Part shown: positions 36,402 to 44,475 of the stretch, piece by piece
Layout: each line of letters opens with the position of its first letter
How positions within the stretch are numbered: position 1 is the first letter of the stretch
Source of the DNA: Lacrimispora xylanisolvens
GTDB taxonomy: Bacteria > Bacillota > Clostridia > Lachnospirales > Lachnospiraceae
Direction: 5' to 3'
Assembly: GCF_002934545.1 (NCBI RefSeq)
Contig: NZ_PTJA01000007.1
Span: forward strand, 124,001 to 188,000
Length of the DNA: 64,000 nt
Notes under the pieces: generated by a model
Told to the model about the DNA's origin: nothing
What the model saw: only the letters and a program-made list of their open reading frames with translations
The model's database searches: none
Program-made: the position numbers and the translations under genes

Positions 36402-36499
36402 TGCAGCGGGATGCGACTCGTGTACCGCAAGAAAATCTTTTCGTCCTGCTGACAACTCCCTGTTCAGCTGGCACTTAACGCACACAAGTCTACTCTGCG
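36402..36499 (-). ncRNA. THF (tetrahydrofolate) riboswitch
   Basis: Minus strand shows the conserved blocks in order: CAGAGTAGA, GCGTTAAGTG, GAACAGGGAGTTGTC, a CGA hairpin, TGCGGT and GCATCCCGCTGC, the last pairing with the first GCAG. It lies 62 nt before the folT start. A CTCC segment at about 36379-36382 could pair with the GGAGG ribosome site, fitting translational control; no U-tract terminator is present. Confidence 0.88.
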
Positions 36500-36526
36500 A
36501 CTTTTATTTAGTTTTGTATCGCCATC

Positions 36527-36554
36527 AGTATAACATACATTCTTAAGAAATCAA
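36527..36554 (-). promoter_or_regulatory. Promoter of folT
   Basis: Minus strand TTGATT, 16-bp spacer, TATACT (36532-36527), about 25 nt before the aptamer. Confidence 0.6.
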
Positions 36555-37084
36555 GTGTTTTTTTCAACACAAATATTTCTTTCTATTAAGTGGTGTATCA
36601 ATAAGGCAATACAAATCCCAAGAACAGCGCCTCCCAGCACATCGGTTGGAAAGTGTACAAATAAATACATTCTGGAAAATGCAATGAGCAAAGCCAGGAT
36701 CAGAAAGGGAACTCCAAGCTTTTTATTATAGAGCCAGATGCTGATCGCTCCTTCAAAGGAAGCCAGCGTATGACCGGAAGGAAAGGAAAAGTCCCTGGGA
36801 TTCTGAATTAAAAGAGGAATACTGGTATCAATCCAGCAGGGTCTGGGCCTTTCTACAAGATTTTTCAGTATCATATTTCCAAAAAGAAGTCCTACCCCCA
36901 GGCTTAGCAATACACCGATTCCCATTTTTCTGGTTTTGGGGATACAAAACAGCACCACACCAATTAAAATCCAGATAAATCCATGGTCTCCCAGACTTGT
37001 AATACGGACCATGACCTGATCAAGCCATGGATTATGCAGAGACTGCAGTGCATATAAAAAAGCAAATTCTATTTGATATAACAT
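36551..37084 (-). CDS. PAP2-family phosphatase
   Basis: 177 residues from the ATG at 37084 (AGGAG 9 nt upstream). Integral membrane protein with five or six helices and the three phosphatase signature motifs: KNLVERPRPCW, PSGHTLASF and SRMYLFVHFPTDVLGG. Dephosphorylates lipid phosphates such as undecaprenyl pyrophosphate or phosphatidic/phosphatidylglycerol phosphate; which one cannot be told. Monocistronic; its 3' end overlaps the folT promoter. Confidence 0.92.
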   Translation of the reverse strand: MLYQIEFAFLYALQSLHNPWLDQVMVRITSLGDHGFIWILIGVVLFCIPKTRKMGIGVLLSLGVGLLFGNMILKNLVERPRPCWIDTSIPLLIQNPRDFSFPSGHTLASFEGAISIWLYNKKLGVPFLILALLIAFSRMYLFVHFPTDVLGGAVLGICIALLIHHLIERNICVEKNT

Positions 37085-37150
37085 TGTTTCATACTCCTTT
37101 GTTATGGAAAATCCCACATTTATTTACAATCTTAATTTTTCTTAAATCAT

Positions 37151-37179
37151 TTGACAACGTAAAGAATTTCGTATAGGAT
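37151..37179 (+). promoter_or_regulatory. Promoter of lrgAB-type operon
   Basis: TTGACA (37151-37156), 17-bp spacer, TAGGAT (37174-37179). Confidence 0.75.
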
Positions 37180-37223
37180 TAAGCATAGTTGAATTTTCGA
37201 CAGGAAATACAGGAGGCTTTGTC

Positions 37224-37607
37224 ATGAAACACATAAGACAATTCGGCATTATTTTATTTATCTCACTTGCAGGGGAAGTGATTCATCTGTTTATACCACT
37301 TCCCGTACCTGCCAGTATCTATGGTCTTATTCTTATGCTTTTAGGCTTAAAAACCGGGTTGATTCCCCTTGAAGCAGTTGAGGATGTCAGTGATTTTTTA
37401 CTGGAAATTATGCCCATGCTTTTTATCCCTGCGGCAGTCGGACTTTTGGATTCGTGGGGCTCCCTTCGGCCAATTCTCATACCTTTTCTGGTTATAACAC
37501 TTTTCTCCACGGTTATTGTTATGATAATGACAGGAAAAGTAACCCAGTTTTTTATTGAAACCGATAAAAAGAAGAAAGGAACGGATCATGAATCAGACAA
37601 TCGGTGA
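37224..37607 (+). CDS. CidA/LrgA family membrane protein
   Basis: 127 residues, four hydrophobic helices. Family pattern FGIILFISLAGEVIHLFIPLPVPASIYGLILMLLGLKTG and EIMPMLFIPAAVGLLDSW, ending in a charged Lys-rich tail. CidA/LrgA proteins are holin-like and also implicated in pyruvate or by-product transport with their LrgB/CidB partner. AGGAGG precedes the ATG; overlaps the lrgB-type start by 20 nt. Confidence 0.92.
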   Translation: MKHIRQFGIILFISLAGEVIHLFIPLPVPASIYGLILMLLGLKTGLIPLEAVEDVSDFLLEIMPMLFIPAAVGLLDSWGSLRPILIPFLVITLFSTVIVMIMTGKVTQFFIETDKKKKGTDHESDNR

Positions 37608-38280
37608 TTTTTTATTTTTTGGCTCGGTTTTGAGCCTTGTCAGTTATGAAATGGGGGTTCAGCTTAAGAAACGTTTTAAACTGGCCATTTTTAATCCCCT
37701 GTTAATCTCAATTCTAATTGTAATGGCATTCCTGTCCGTCTTTAAGATTAATTATACGGTCTATAATGAAAGTGCAAAATACATCAGTTATCTGTTAACT
37801 CCCGCAACCGTATGCCTGGCTGTGCCATTATACCGTCAGTTAAACCTGTTAAAAAAGCATTCCAAAGCAATTATTGCAGGAACTCTGACAGGCGTACTCA
37901 CTACCATGTGTACCGTATTGCTTCTTGCATTAGTGTTTGGCTTAAACCATCAGGAATATGTAACCTTTCTACCAAAATCCATAACTACTGCCATTGCAAT
38001 GGGAATCTCAGAGGAGATGAAAGGATTTGTGACAATTACGGTTGCCAGTATTATTGTAACCGGTATATTAGGCAGCATTATCGCAGAATCGGTTTGCCGG
38101 ATATTTAAAATTACAGATCCGGTTGCAGTAGGCATTGCCATCGGATCTGCATCACATGCGGTAGGCACTACAAAAGCAATGGAAATCGGTGAAATTGAAG
38201 GCGCCATGAGCAGTCTTGCCATCGCAACTTCCGGGCTTTGTACGGTTGTATTCGCTTCTATTTTTGCTAATTTTATCTAA
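37588..38280 (+). CDS. LrgB/CidB family membrane protein
   Basis: 230 residues from the ATG at 37588; the in-frame ATG at 37555 lies deeper in the preceding gene and has no ribosome site. Seven or so helices with family segments LTPATVCLAVPLYRQLNLLKKH, LPKSITTAIAMGISEEMKG and GSASHAVGTTKAMEIGEIEGAMSSLAI. Works with the LrgA-type protein in export of small metabolites or control of autolysis. Terminates two-gene operon. Confidence 0.92.
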   Translation: MNQTIGDFLFFGSVLSLVSYEMGVQLKKRFKLAIFNPLLISILIVMAFLSVFKINYTVYNESAKYISYLLTPATVCLAVPLYRQLNLLKKHSKAIIAGTLTGVLTTMCTVLLLALVFGLNHQEYVTFLPKSITTAIAMGISEEMKGFVTITVASIIVTGILGSIIAESVCRIFKITDPVAVGIAIGSASHAVGTTKAMEIGEIEGAMSSLAIATSGLCTVVFASIFANFI

Positions 38281-38290
38281 CTATGCAATA

Positions 38291-39451
38291 TTATAATACT
38301 TTGAGTATTTCTTTCAGCCCAAAGGTTTTTTCTGTCCGAAACGCGTTCTCCATTGCATTAAGATTTAGATCCGAATGCTCAGTTTCCCTGGAAAACCGAT
38401 GAACCAGCCGTACAAACTCGTTAAAAGTAAGGCTGCCTCCGTTTTGAATATAAACTGCCTGAGCCAGTTCTGCGATGAATATGGTACAGATAACAGCCAT
38501 CTTCACTTTTACATAAGGCTGCTCATCATAAACAGCTCCGCAAAAATACGTATAAATGAAGTAAACCAAAAGCTGCTCCAGCCACTGATTCCACTCCCTC
38601 TTTCTTTCTGGCTCAGAATCCAGATATTCATAAAAATTCTCTCTTGTTTTTTCATAATACTCTGGTCCCTTATCAGTAAGCAGGGCCTTTAACTCCCCAA
38701 TATAAAATGGCCATTCCTGGTTTAAAACTTCCAGCTTGTCCAATAGTGGAAACCAGTTTTTCATTATTTCATAGCGTTCTCTGTCAGAAACCCTGTATTC
38801 CCGCTGTTTCATGCGGAAAAATTCTTCACATGAAGGATTCCTGTATCTGGCAGTCAGTTCCTCCGTCTGATACAGCTTCCCTTCCCTGATCCTTCTTTGT
38901 AAATCATGAACCAGTCCCAAAACCATAGACGCCCTTAACGGGATGTCCCTGTTTCGATTCTGTAAAAGAGTGATAACCTCCTCTCTTACATCCATGAGCT
39001 TTGAAAAAAGATAGAAATCAAACTCAGGATAAGACTCTTCCCGGTCATCTTCCTTTGTAAGAAAACGGACCGGCTCTTTCAGCCCCAGAATCAGCTTTGC
39101 CGCTTCTTCACAGGACATTGACAAAGAAAGTTCCCGTACCCCTTCGTATTCTTCCGTATGCCTGGGGTATTGCCTGCAGGTCTTACAAAGCATGGAAGGT
39201 CCTGCATCGGTGTAAATATCACAAAGATTTGCTTCGTTTAAAAAAGCACATCTGCCAGATTTCTGTTTAAAACAGCCCTTCTTCCAATCCACTCCATTTA
39301 AAAGCTTTTTGCCCAGGGAATCGGTTTGAGCCCTGTATTTTTTAATGGATTGATCATCTATCATAATTGCCCAGCCTGCACAGCAGGTGTCGCTGCACTG
39401 GGCTGCAATACAATGGAAACTGTGATAATAGTGAGGTATTGTAAACTGCAT
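38291..39451 (-). CDS. FliB-type flagellin lysine-N-methylase
   Basis: 386 residues. Cys-rich N-terminus typical of the family: CIAAQCSDTCCAGWAIMIDD (residues about 14-35), then CFKQKSGRCAFLNEANLCDIYTDAGPSMLCKTCRQYPR, which together bind an Fe-S cluster. The remainder is helical. FliB methylates surface lysines of flagellin using SAM. No flagellar gene is in the window, so the substrate is inferred from the family; related YkgJ-like Cys clusters are the main alternative. Stop lies 10 nt from the convergent LrgB-type gene. Confidence 0.85.
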   Translation of the reverse strand: MQFTIPHYYHSFHCIAAQCSDTCCAGWAIMIDDQSIKKYRAQTDSLGKKLLNGVDWKKGCFKQKSGRCAFLNEANLCDIYTDAGPSMLCKTCRQYPRHTEEYEGVRELSLSMSCEEAAKLILGLKEPVRFLTKEDDREESYPEFDFYLFSKLMDVREEVITLLQNRNRDIPLRASMVLGLVHDLQRRIREGKLYQTEELTARYRNPSCEEFFRMKQREYRVSDRERYEIMKNWFPLLDKLEVLNQEWPFYIGELKALLTDKGPEYYEKTRENFYEYLDSEPERKREWNQWLEQLLVYFIYTYFCGAVYDEQPYVKVKMAVICTIFIAELAQAVYIQNGGSLTFNEFVRLVHRFSRETEHSDLNLNAMENAFRTEKTFGLKEILKVL

Positions 39452-39454
39452 AAT

Positions 39455-39796
39455 CTACTCCAATCCCAGAATTTCCTGGTTGATGCGCTGCGCTCCCCAT
39501 TCTGACATGAGATTCAAAATGGGGGCAAGTGTTTCCCCATCTTTGGTAAGGGAATACTCCACTCTGGGCGGGACTTCATTGTATTGTTCCCGATGGACTA
39601 ATCCATCCGCTTCTAACTCCTTAAGCTGTTTGCTTAAGGTTCTATGGGCAATCGGCTGTAATTCTTCCCATAACCGGTTATATCTTAATACACTGCATTT
39701 ACAAAGTTTATATAATATGACCCACTTCCATTTTCCTTCAATTTTTGAAATTGTATAATATATTGGACAATTTCCAAATTTATTATTAAAATCCAT
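39455..39796 (-). CDS. HxlR-family (DUF24) transcriptional regulator
   Basis: 113 residues. Winged helix: GNCPIYYTISKIEGKWKWVILYKLCKCSVLRYNRLWEELQPIAHRTLSKQLKELEADGLVHREQYNEVPPRVEYSLTKDG region. The conserved N-terminal Cys (Cys9) is the redox/electrophile sensor in relatives such as YodB, CatR and HypR. It is divergent from a nitroreductase, the classic HypR-HypO or YodB-AzoR arrangement, and has palindromes over its own promoter. FliB gene follows 3 nt after its stop. Confidence 0.92.
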   Translation of the reverse strand: MDFNNKFGNCPIYYTISKIEGKWKWVILYKLCKCSVLRYNRLWEELQPIAHRTLSKQLKELEADGLVHREQYNEVPPRVEYSLTKDGETLAPILNLMSEWGAQRINQEILGLE

Positions 39797-39809
39797 GTCT
39801 TCTCCTCAA

Positions 39810-39829
39810 TACTAACCAATAGTTTAGTA
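39810..39829. promoter_or_regulatory. Putative HxlR operator A
   Basis: TACTAA-N8-TTAGTA inverted repeat overlapping the -10 of the hxlR-type promoter. Confidence 0.5.
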
Positions 39830-39854
39830 TATAACATAAATGTTCATACTTGAA
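39826..39854 (-). promoter_or_regulatory. Promoter of the hxlR-type gene
   Basis: Minus strand TTCAAG, 17-bp spacer, TATACT (39831-39826). Confidence 0.55.
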
Positions 39855-39859
39855 GTATG
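39845..39859. promoter_or_regulatory. Putative HxlR operator B
   Basis: CATACTT-G-AAGTATG perfect 15-bp palindrome, just upstream of a TATAAT (39863-39868) for the nitroreductase and over the -35 of the regulator promoter. Confidence 0.55.
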
Positions 39860-39917
39860 TGTTATAATCATATATACTTTCTATGTAAATGTCAAATATA
39901 GTCAACGGAGGTTTGGA

Positions 39918-40463
39918 ATGAAATTTATAGAATTGGCAAAGGATCGCTACTCTGTCAGAAAGTTCAGCGATAAAAAAGTAGAAAAAGAGACGCTGGATCT
40001 CATTCTGGAGGCAGGCCGTACTGCGCCTACCGCCTGCAATTACCAGCCGCAGAGAATTCTTGTGCTTGATAATGAAACTGATTTGTCCGGGCTCAGTCTT
40101 TGTATGCCTTTTAAATTTAACCATCAGTTGGCGCTTCTCACCTGTTACGATAAAAACGTAAGCTGGAAACGAAAATTTGATGGGAAAGATGAGGGGGAAA
40201 TTGATGCCGCCATTGTCACTACCCATATGATGCTGCAGGCATCTGAATTGGGCATTGGCTCTACATGGGTGGGGCATTTCGATCCGGAAAAAGTAATAAA
40301 AACATATCACATACCAGAACACATAGTCCCTGTTTCAATCCTGCTGATGGGCCATCCCGCAGATGATGCAGAACCTAACAAATTACATGATGAACGTCTG
40401 GATCGTTCGCAGACCGTTTTCCATGGTTCTTTCTCTGAAACAAAAGATGATACGAAGCAATAA
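39918..40463 (+). CDS. Nitroreductase family FMN protein
   Basis: 181 residues from the ATG at 39918 (GGAGG 7 nt upstream); the long frame to 39840 reads through the promoter. Nitroreductase fold with the FMN-binding start KDRYSVRKFSDKKVEKETLDLILEAGRTAPTACNYQPQRILV and C-terminal GSTWVGHFDPEKV and PVSILLMGHPADDAEPN. Reduces nitro or quinone compounds with NAD(P)H. Likely induced by electrophiles through the divergent HxlR-type regulator. Confidence 0.92.
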   Translation: MKFIELAKDRYSVRKFSDKKVEKETLDLILEAGRTAPTACNYQPQRILVLDNETDLSGLSLCMPFKFNHQLALLTCYDKNVSWKRKFDGKDEGEIDAAIVTTHMMLQASELGIGSTWVGHFDPEKVIKTYHIPEHIVPVSILLMGHPADDAEPNKLHDERLDRSQTVFHGSFSETKDDTKQ

Positions 40464-40486
40464 CTGCCATAAATTGGCAGAGCATG

Positions 40487-40517
40487 AAAAGCGGGGATGC
40501 AGTGCACCCCCGCTTTT
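40487..40517. terminator. Bidirectional terminator
   Basis: AAAAGCGGGG / CCCCGCTTTT stem between the convergent nitroreductase and PTS genes. Confidence 0.85.
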
Positions 40518-40521
40518 ATAT

Positions 40522-41958
40522 TTATTTACATAGTTTCTGAAATTCTTCCGCAACAAACTGTACCTGAGTTCCAACCACAACCTGAACACTGGTTTTTCCA
40601 GGTCTGATTACTCCGGCTACACCTGCTGACTTTATCTTCTTTTCATTTACCAGGGTATAATCCTTTACTTCCAGTCTGAGTCTGGTGATACAGTTATCAA
40701 TGCTTACAACGTTTTCTTTACCGCCGATTCCTTCTAAAATAACAGAAGCAACGTATGTAAAATCGTTGTTCTTTAATACAGCTACGGATTCATCAATATC
40801 ATCATCTTCCCGTCCTGGTGTTTTAAAATTAAATTTCACAATAGCAAATCTAAACACTGCATAGTAAATCCCACCGTAAATAAGACCAATAGGAATAATA
40901 AACAGAGGATTAACAGCCATAGGAGCTTTAAAGCTAAGAAACCAGTCAACGAATCCGGCGCTGAAATTGAATCCGGCACGTACCGGAAGCATTGCACAGA
41001 TGGTTAAGGATATTCCGGTCAGGATGGCATGGATTAAATATAATCCGGGTGCAAGAAACATAAATGCAAATTCAAGCGGTTCTGTAACTCCTGTAAAAAA
41101 TGAACAGACTGCTGCTGCCAGCAAAAGACCATAAGCCTGTTTTTTCCTTCCAGGTTTCGCAGTATGGTACATGGCAAGGGCTGCAGCCGGAAGACCAAAC
41201 ATCATAACCGGGAAGAAGCCTGTCATATACTGACCAGTCTGACCCAGCACACCTTTTCCGGTCCAGAAGTTTCCAAGGTCATTTACTGAGGCAACGTCAA
41301 ACCAGAAAACAGAGTTTAAGGCATGGTGAAGGCCAAATGGGATAAGAAGACGGTTAAAGAAGCCATAGATACCTGCTCCTACTGCACCAAGACCCAGAAT
41401 TCCTTTACCAAATATTACCAATGCGGTATAAATTACCGGCCATACGAAAAACAATACCAGGCAGGCAACAAGGGAAAACAGTGCCGTAACTATGGCAACA
41501 GAACGTTTTCCGCTGAAAAAAGCCAGTGCATCTGGGAGCTTTGTGCTCTTAAACCGGTTATAACAGCTGGAGCCAATTAAACCGGAAACAATACCAATAA
41601 ACTGGTTATTGATTTTTCCAAATGCCGGATTCACAGCACTGACATCGATGCCTTTTAACATTGCAACTACTGCCGGGGAAAGAATTGTCTGAATCATCAG
41701 CCATGATACCAGGGCTGCCAGAGCGGAAGTACCTTCATGATCGTCTGACATACCTACGCCAACACCGATGGCAAATAGAATCGCCATATTATCGATAATG
41801 GCTCCGCCTGCCTTAATCAAAAAGGCAGCAATGGCACTGTTTGCCCCCCATCCCGTTGGGTCAATCCAGTAACCAATTCCCATCAGGATCCCTGCTGCCG
41901 GCAGACACGCTACCGGAAGCATCAACGACTTACCTAGTTTTTGCAAATACTTCATCAT
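40522..41958 (-). CDS. PTS transporter, glucose/N-acetylglucosamine-type IICB
   Basis: 478 residues from the ATG at 41958 (AGGGG 9 nt upstream). IIC membrane domain (residues 1 to about 375) with GMSDDHEGTSALAALVSWL, GLHHALNSVFWF and GVTEPLEFAFMFLAPGLYLIHA; IIB domain (about 400-478) with phospho-Cys in SIDNCITRLRLEV. The MMFGLPAAALAMYHTAKP loop favours the GlcNAc (NagE) over the PtsG branch, but sugar specificity is not certain. Last of four genes; EIIA and HPr are separate upstream, and a LicT-type antiterminator controls the leader. Confidence 0.9.
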   Translation of the reverse strand: MMKYLQKLGKSLMLPVACLPAAGILMGIGYWIDPTGWGANSAIAAFLIKAGGAIIDNMAILFAIGVGVGMSDDHEGTSALAALVSWLMIQTILSPAVVAMLKGIDVSAVNPAFGKINNQFIGIVSGLIGSSCYNRFKSTKLPDALAFFSGKRSVAIVTALFSLVACLVLFFVWPVIYTALVIFGKGILGLGAVGAGIYGFFNRLLIPFGLHHALNSVFWFDVASVNDLGNFWTGKGVLGQTGQYMTGFFPVMMFGLPAAALAMYHTAKPGRKKQAYGLLLAAAVCSFFTGVTEPLEFAFMFLAPGLYLIHAILTGISLTICAMLPVRAGFNFSAGFVDWFLSFKAPMAVNPLFIIPIGLIYGGIYYAVFRFAIVKFNFKTPGREDDDIDESVAVLKNNDFTYVASVILEGIGGKENVVSIDNCITRLRLEVKDYTLVNEKKIKSAGVAGVIRPGKTSVQVVVGTQVQFVAEEFQKLCK

Positions 41959-42030
41959 AAAAAGAAACCCCTTTCTTTTTTTGTCCTGCCGGACATTTTT
42001 TATCTTCACCTGCAGGTAAGCAGGTTACGA

Positions 42031-42285
42031 TCACTTTTTATCTAATACAGACCGTATTGCGTAGTATGCAGCATCTTCATCCTCTCCCTCAAAGCGGAAG
42101 ATGACTTCATCCCCTTTTTTTGCTCCAAGTCCCATGATGGCAAGAAGACTTTTACAATCGGCTTTTTGTAAATTCCAATAAGCTTCTATGGAACACATGT
42201 ATTTCCCTGCTTCTATAAAAATCATGGAAGCGGGTCTGGCGTGAAGTCCCATTGGATCTTCCACTACATATTGATACTCTTTCAT
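42031..42285 (-). CDS. HPr-like phosphocarrier protein
   Basis: 84 residues. Active His in PMGLHARPASM; the regulatory Ser is present in DCKSLLAIMGLGAKKGDEV. Transfers phosphate from enzyme I to the EIIA encoded 8 nt upstream. AGGTGG precedes the ATG. It may be a dedicated second HPr, because general ptsH usually sits with ptsI; the middle (IEAYWNLQKADC) is slightly divergent. Cotranscribed with the IICB gene. Confidence 0.92.
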   Translation of the reverse strand: MKEYQYVVEDPMGLHARPASMIFIEAGKYMCSIEAYWNLQKADCKSLLAIMGLGAKKGDEVIFRFEGEDEDAAYYAIRSVLDKK

Positions 42286-42293
42286 TCAGCCAC

Positions 42294-42785
42294 CTACAAT
42301 TCAATGATTGGTTCCAGCTCCATAATCTGCTTTCCAACATGACATTTCATATCGGGATACTCCATGGTATTTAAAATAATGACCGGAGTAATCAGGTCAT
42401 AACCCTTTGCCTTAATCCCTTCCAGATCAAATTCCAGCAGAAGTTCTCCTTCCTTTACCCGTTCCCCCTGTTTTTTAAAGGATTGAAACCCCTCTCCTTT
42501 TAGTTGAACCGTATCAAGGCCTACATGGATCATTACTTCCGCTCCGTTATCTGCCGTAATACTGACTGCATGCATTGTCTCAAACATCACTGACAGCACT
42601 CCGCTTACCGGTGCCACAATTCTGCCTTTTGAAGGAATAATAGCCATTCCTTTTCCCAGGATTTCCTGACTAAAAGCAGGATCCTTCACTTCACTTAACG
42701 GTACTGCCAATCCTTCCACAGGCGCCAGAATTTCCTCCTTTTTACCGCCCCCTCTTTTTAAATGCTTCTTCCACGCTTCAAACAT
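42294..42785 (-). CDS. PTS EIIA, glucose type
   Basis: 163 residues. Crr-type EIIA with active His in EVMIHVGLDTVQLKGEGF and second His in ETMHAVSITADNGAE; also APVEGLAVPLSEVKDPAFSQ at the start. Accepts phosphate from HPr and passes it to the IIB Cys of the IICB in this operon. Small stand-alone protein rather than a fused domain. Confidence 0.93.
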   Translation of the reverse strand: MFEAWKKHLKRGGGKKEEILAPVEGLAVPLSEVKDPAFSQEILGKGMAIIPSKGRIVAPVSGVLSVMFETMHAVSITADNGAEVMIHVGLDTVQLKGEGFQSFKKQGERVKEGELLLEFDLEGIKAKGYDLITPVIILNTMEYPDMKCHVGKQIMELEPIIEL

Positions 42786-42806
42786 GCCGACTGGTACCCC
42801 TTTCTT

Positions 42807-43634
42807 CTAAAGCCTCATTCTTTTGATATGGACTGCCAGATATGCAGTCTCCTCTTCTGTTACATCATGATGATATGATTCAAAAATAAATTCCTTAATT
42901 TTCAAACTGCACGCATACTCTTCCGGATACATTCCTGCTATGATATTACTGAATTCTGTATTTCCGCTGTTTAACAACTCTCCGGTCAGAATACGCTGGG
43001 CAAGAAACCGCAGGTGGGTAATAAATCTCTGATAATTTAAAGATCCCTCGTCCGGTTCCATGGAAAAGAATTCTTTCACTATTTTGACTCCATTCTGAAT
43101 CAGCTTTGTCATATCCATCGTCTTATTCATAGCCGTATTGAGTTCTGCATTTACAATATGCATTGCTATAAATCCAGCCTCATCTACAGGAAGCCGTACA
43201 CCCACACTTCTCTCAATCAGTGCAACTGCATATTCTCCCACCAGGTACTCTTCTTTATAGAATGTCTTAATCTCGCTAAGAATGGGATTTGAAAAAACCA
43301 TATTTTCCTTAAAGCGGCGAATGGCGAAATTAATATGATCCGTCAGTGTGATATAGATATTCTGATTCAATGTCCTGTTAAGTACACTTTTTGCATAGGC
43401 GATGATTTCTGTCGATGCCTTTAAGTGTTCAAGTGGGAGCTTCACAAGCAGTTCCTTAAACTGATCCAGACTGTTCTGGCTGTCTAACCGGAAGGTTTTC
43501 TCAATTTTGTTCTCTGCAATCGGGCGTCCCGCCTTTGTGCCAAAACCAATTCCTCTGCCCATGATGACTACTTCCTTACCATCCGGCTCAATTGCAGTTA
43601 CAATATTGTTATTAATGATCTTATCAATATTCAT
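42807..43634 (-). CDS. LicT/GlcT-family transcription antiterminator
   Basis: 275 residues. N-terminal CAT RNA-binding domain (residues 1-55: IINNNIVTAIEPDGKEVVIMGRGIGFGTKAGRPI), then two PRD domains, with regulatory histidines in TLTDHINFAIRRF, MHIVNAELN, FITHLRFLAQRI and LAVHIKRMRL. It binds the RAT at 43706-43733 in its own leader and prevents termination at 43654-43711 when the sugar is available. First gene of the PTS operon. Confidence 0.93.
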   Translation of the reverse strand: MNIDKIINNNIVTAIEPDGKEVVIMGRGIGFGTKAGRPIAENKIEKTFRLDSQNSLDQFKELLVKLPLEHLKASTEIIAYAKSVLNRTLNQNIYITLTDHINFAIRRFKENMVFSNPILSEIKTFYKEEYLVGEYAVALIERSVGVRLPVDEAGFIAMHIVNAELNTAMNKTMDMTKLIQNGVKIVKEFFSMEPDEGSLNYQRFITHLRFLAQRILTGELLNSGNTEFSNIIAGMYPEEYACSLKIKEFIFESYHHDVTEEETAYLAVHIKRMRL

Positions 43635-43653
43635 AAATTACCTCTTATCAATA

Positions 43654-43711
43654 AAAAAACCAACTTTGACTATGAAAATAACATGTTATTTTCTTAATCA
43701 AAATTGGTTTT
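43654..43711 (-). terminator. LicT-controlled leader terminator
   Basis: Minus strand AAAACCAA.TTTGA ... TCAAAG.TTGGTTTTTTTA, with an inner AAAATAACATGTTATTTT hairpin. Its 5' arm shares AAAACC with the RAT, so the two structures exclude each other. Confidence 0.9.
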
Positions 43712-43733
43712 GCCTGCTTTCCAGTAACAATCC
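43706..43733 (-). promoter_or_regulatory. RAT (ribonucleic antiterminator) element
   Basis: Minus strand GGATTGTTACTGG..., AAAGCAGGCAAAACC: classic BglG-family target with 5' GGATTGTTACTG and 3' GCAGGCAAAACC. Confidence 0.92.
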
Positions 43734-43754
43734 GAATTAATATTCATTTCCCTA

Positions 43755-43783
43755 ACTATAGCAAATTTCTATTTAAATGTCAA
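43755..43783 (-). promoter_or_regulatory. Promoter of the PTS operon
   Basis: Minus strand TTGACA (43783-43778), 17-bp spacer, TATAGT (43760-43755). Confidence 0.85.
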
Positions 43784-43788
43784 GATTT

Positions 43789-44409
43789 TTATAACTTACT
43801 AAAAGCAAGAAATAAAAACAGAACACCGCTGAGCCAGGACAAATCCCAACCTTTTAATGCAGCAAGCCGTTTTCCCAGGAAAAGTCCGGCATACATCACG
43901 GCAATCCCAACAAAAAGAGCTGCCAGAGTTGCATATCCCGGATTAATCATAAGAAAACCGGACAGGGCGCCCGCCACCAGACTGTCAATGGACATGGCAA
44001 GTGAAAACATAATCATTTCTTTCCAGGACAGCGTTTTTGAATCATCCCAGTCAGCTGCCATAGGATTCCCGTATATGTTAATAATAATGCTAAGTCCCGA
44101 AATAGAAAAAGTCAGGTCTTTGTGTACATGAACGTGATTGTTGATGTATTTTTTTATGGTATAGTCCAGCAGCTTCATCACTCCCAAAAAGAATAAGCAG
44201 GAAAACCCTACCCCTTTCGCGAATGCTTCCGGCACAAAATCATCGATCACGTTGCCGAATAACAGGGCTGCCCCAAGACAGCCGCTGCAGATTGCATTAG
44301 CCGCAATTACCTTTATCCATGAAATGCCTACCCTGTTTGCACCATAGGCAATGCTGGCAACAAATGTATCTGTACTCAGCGCCAGAACCAAAATGAAAAT
44401 ATTACGCAT
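43789..44409 (-). CDS. ytaF: YtaF/MntP-family sporulation membrane protein
   Basis: 206 residues, six helices with two MntP-like halves: LALSTDTFVASIAYGANRVGISW and FSLAMSIDSLVAGALSGFL, each with an Asp near the helix start, and a His/Val loop (NNHVHVHKD). The length and internal soluble linker fit YtaF (sporulation membrane protein) better than MntP manganese exporters (about 185). Function in sporulation is not known in detail. Monocistronic. Confidence 0.85.
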   Translation of the reverse strand: MRNIFILVLALSTDTFVASIAYGANRVGISWIKVIAANAICSGCLGAALLFGNVIDDFVPEAFAKGVGFSCLFFLGVMKLLDYTIKKYINNHVHVHKDLTFSISGLSIIINIYGNPMAADWDDSKTLSWKEMIMFSLAMSIDSLVAGALSGFLMINPGYATLAALFVGIAVMYAGLFLGKRLAALKGWDLSWLSGVLFLFLAFSKL

Positions 44410-44475
44410 GTTTTATCGAACTACCCTTTTTATTTTAATATATTCACAGGCTTTTGGTTTGGCACCTTATAATTA

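Noticed and set aside
36120-36485. 121-codon minus-strand frame upstream of folT
   Set aside because: It translates the THF riboswitch and the start of folT out of frame.
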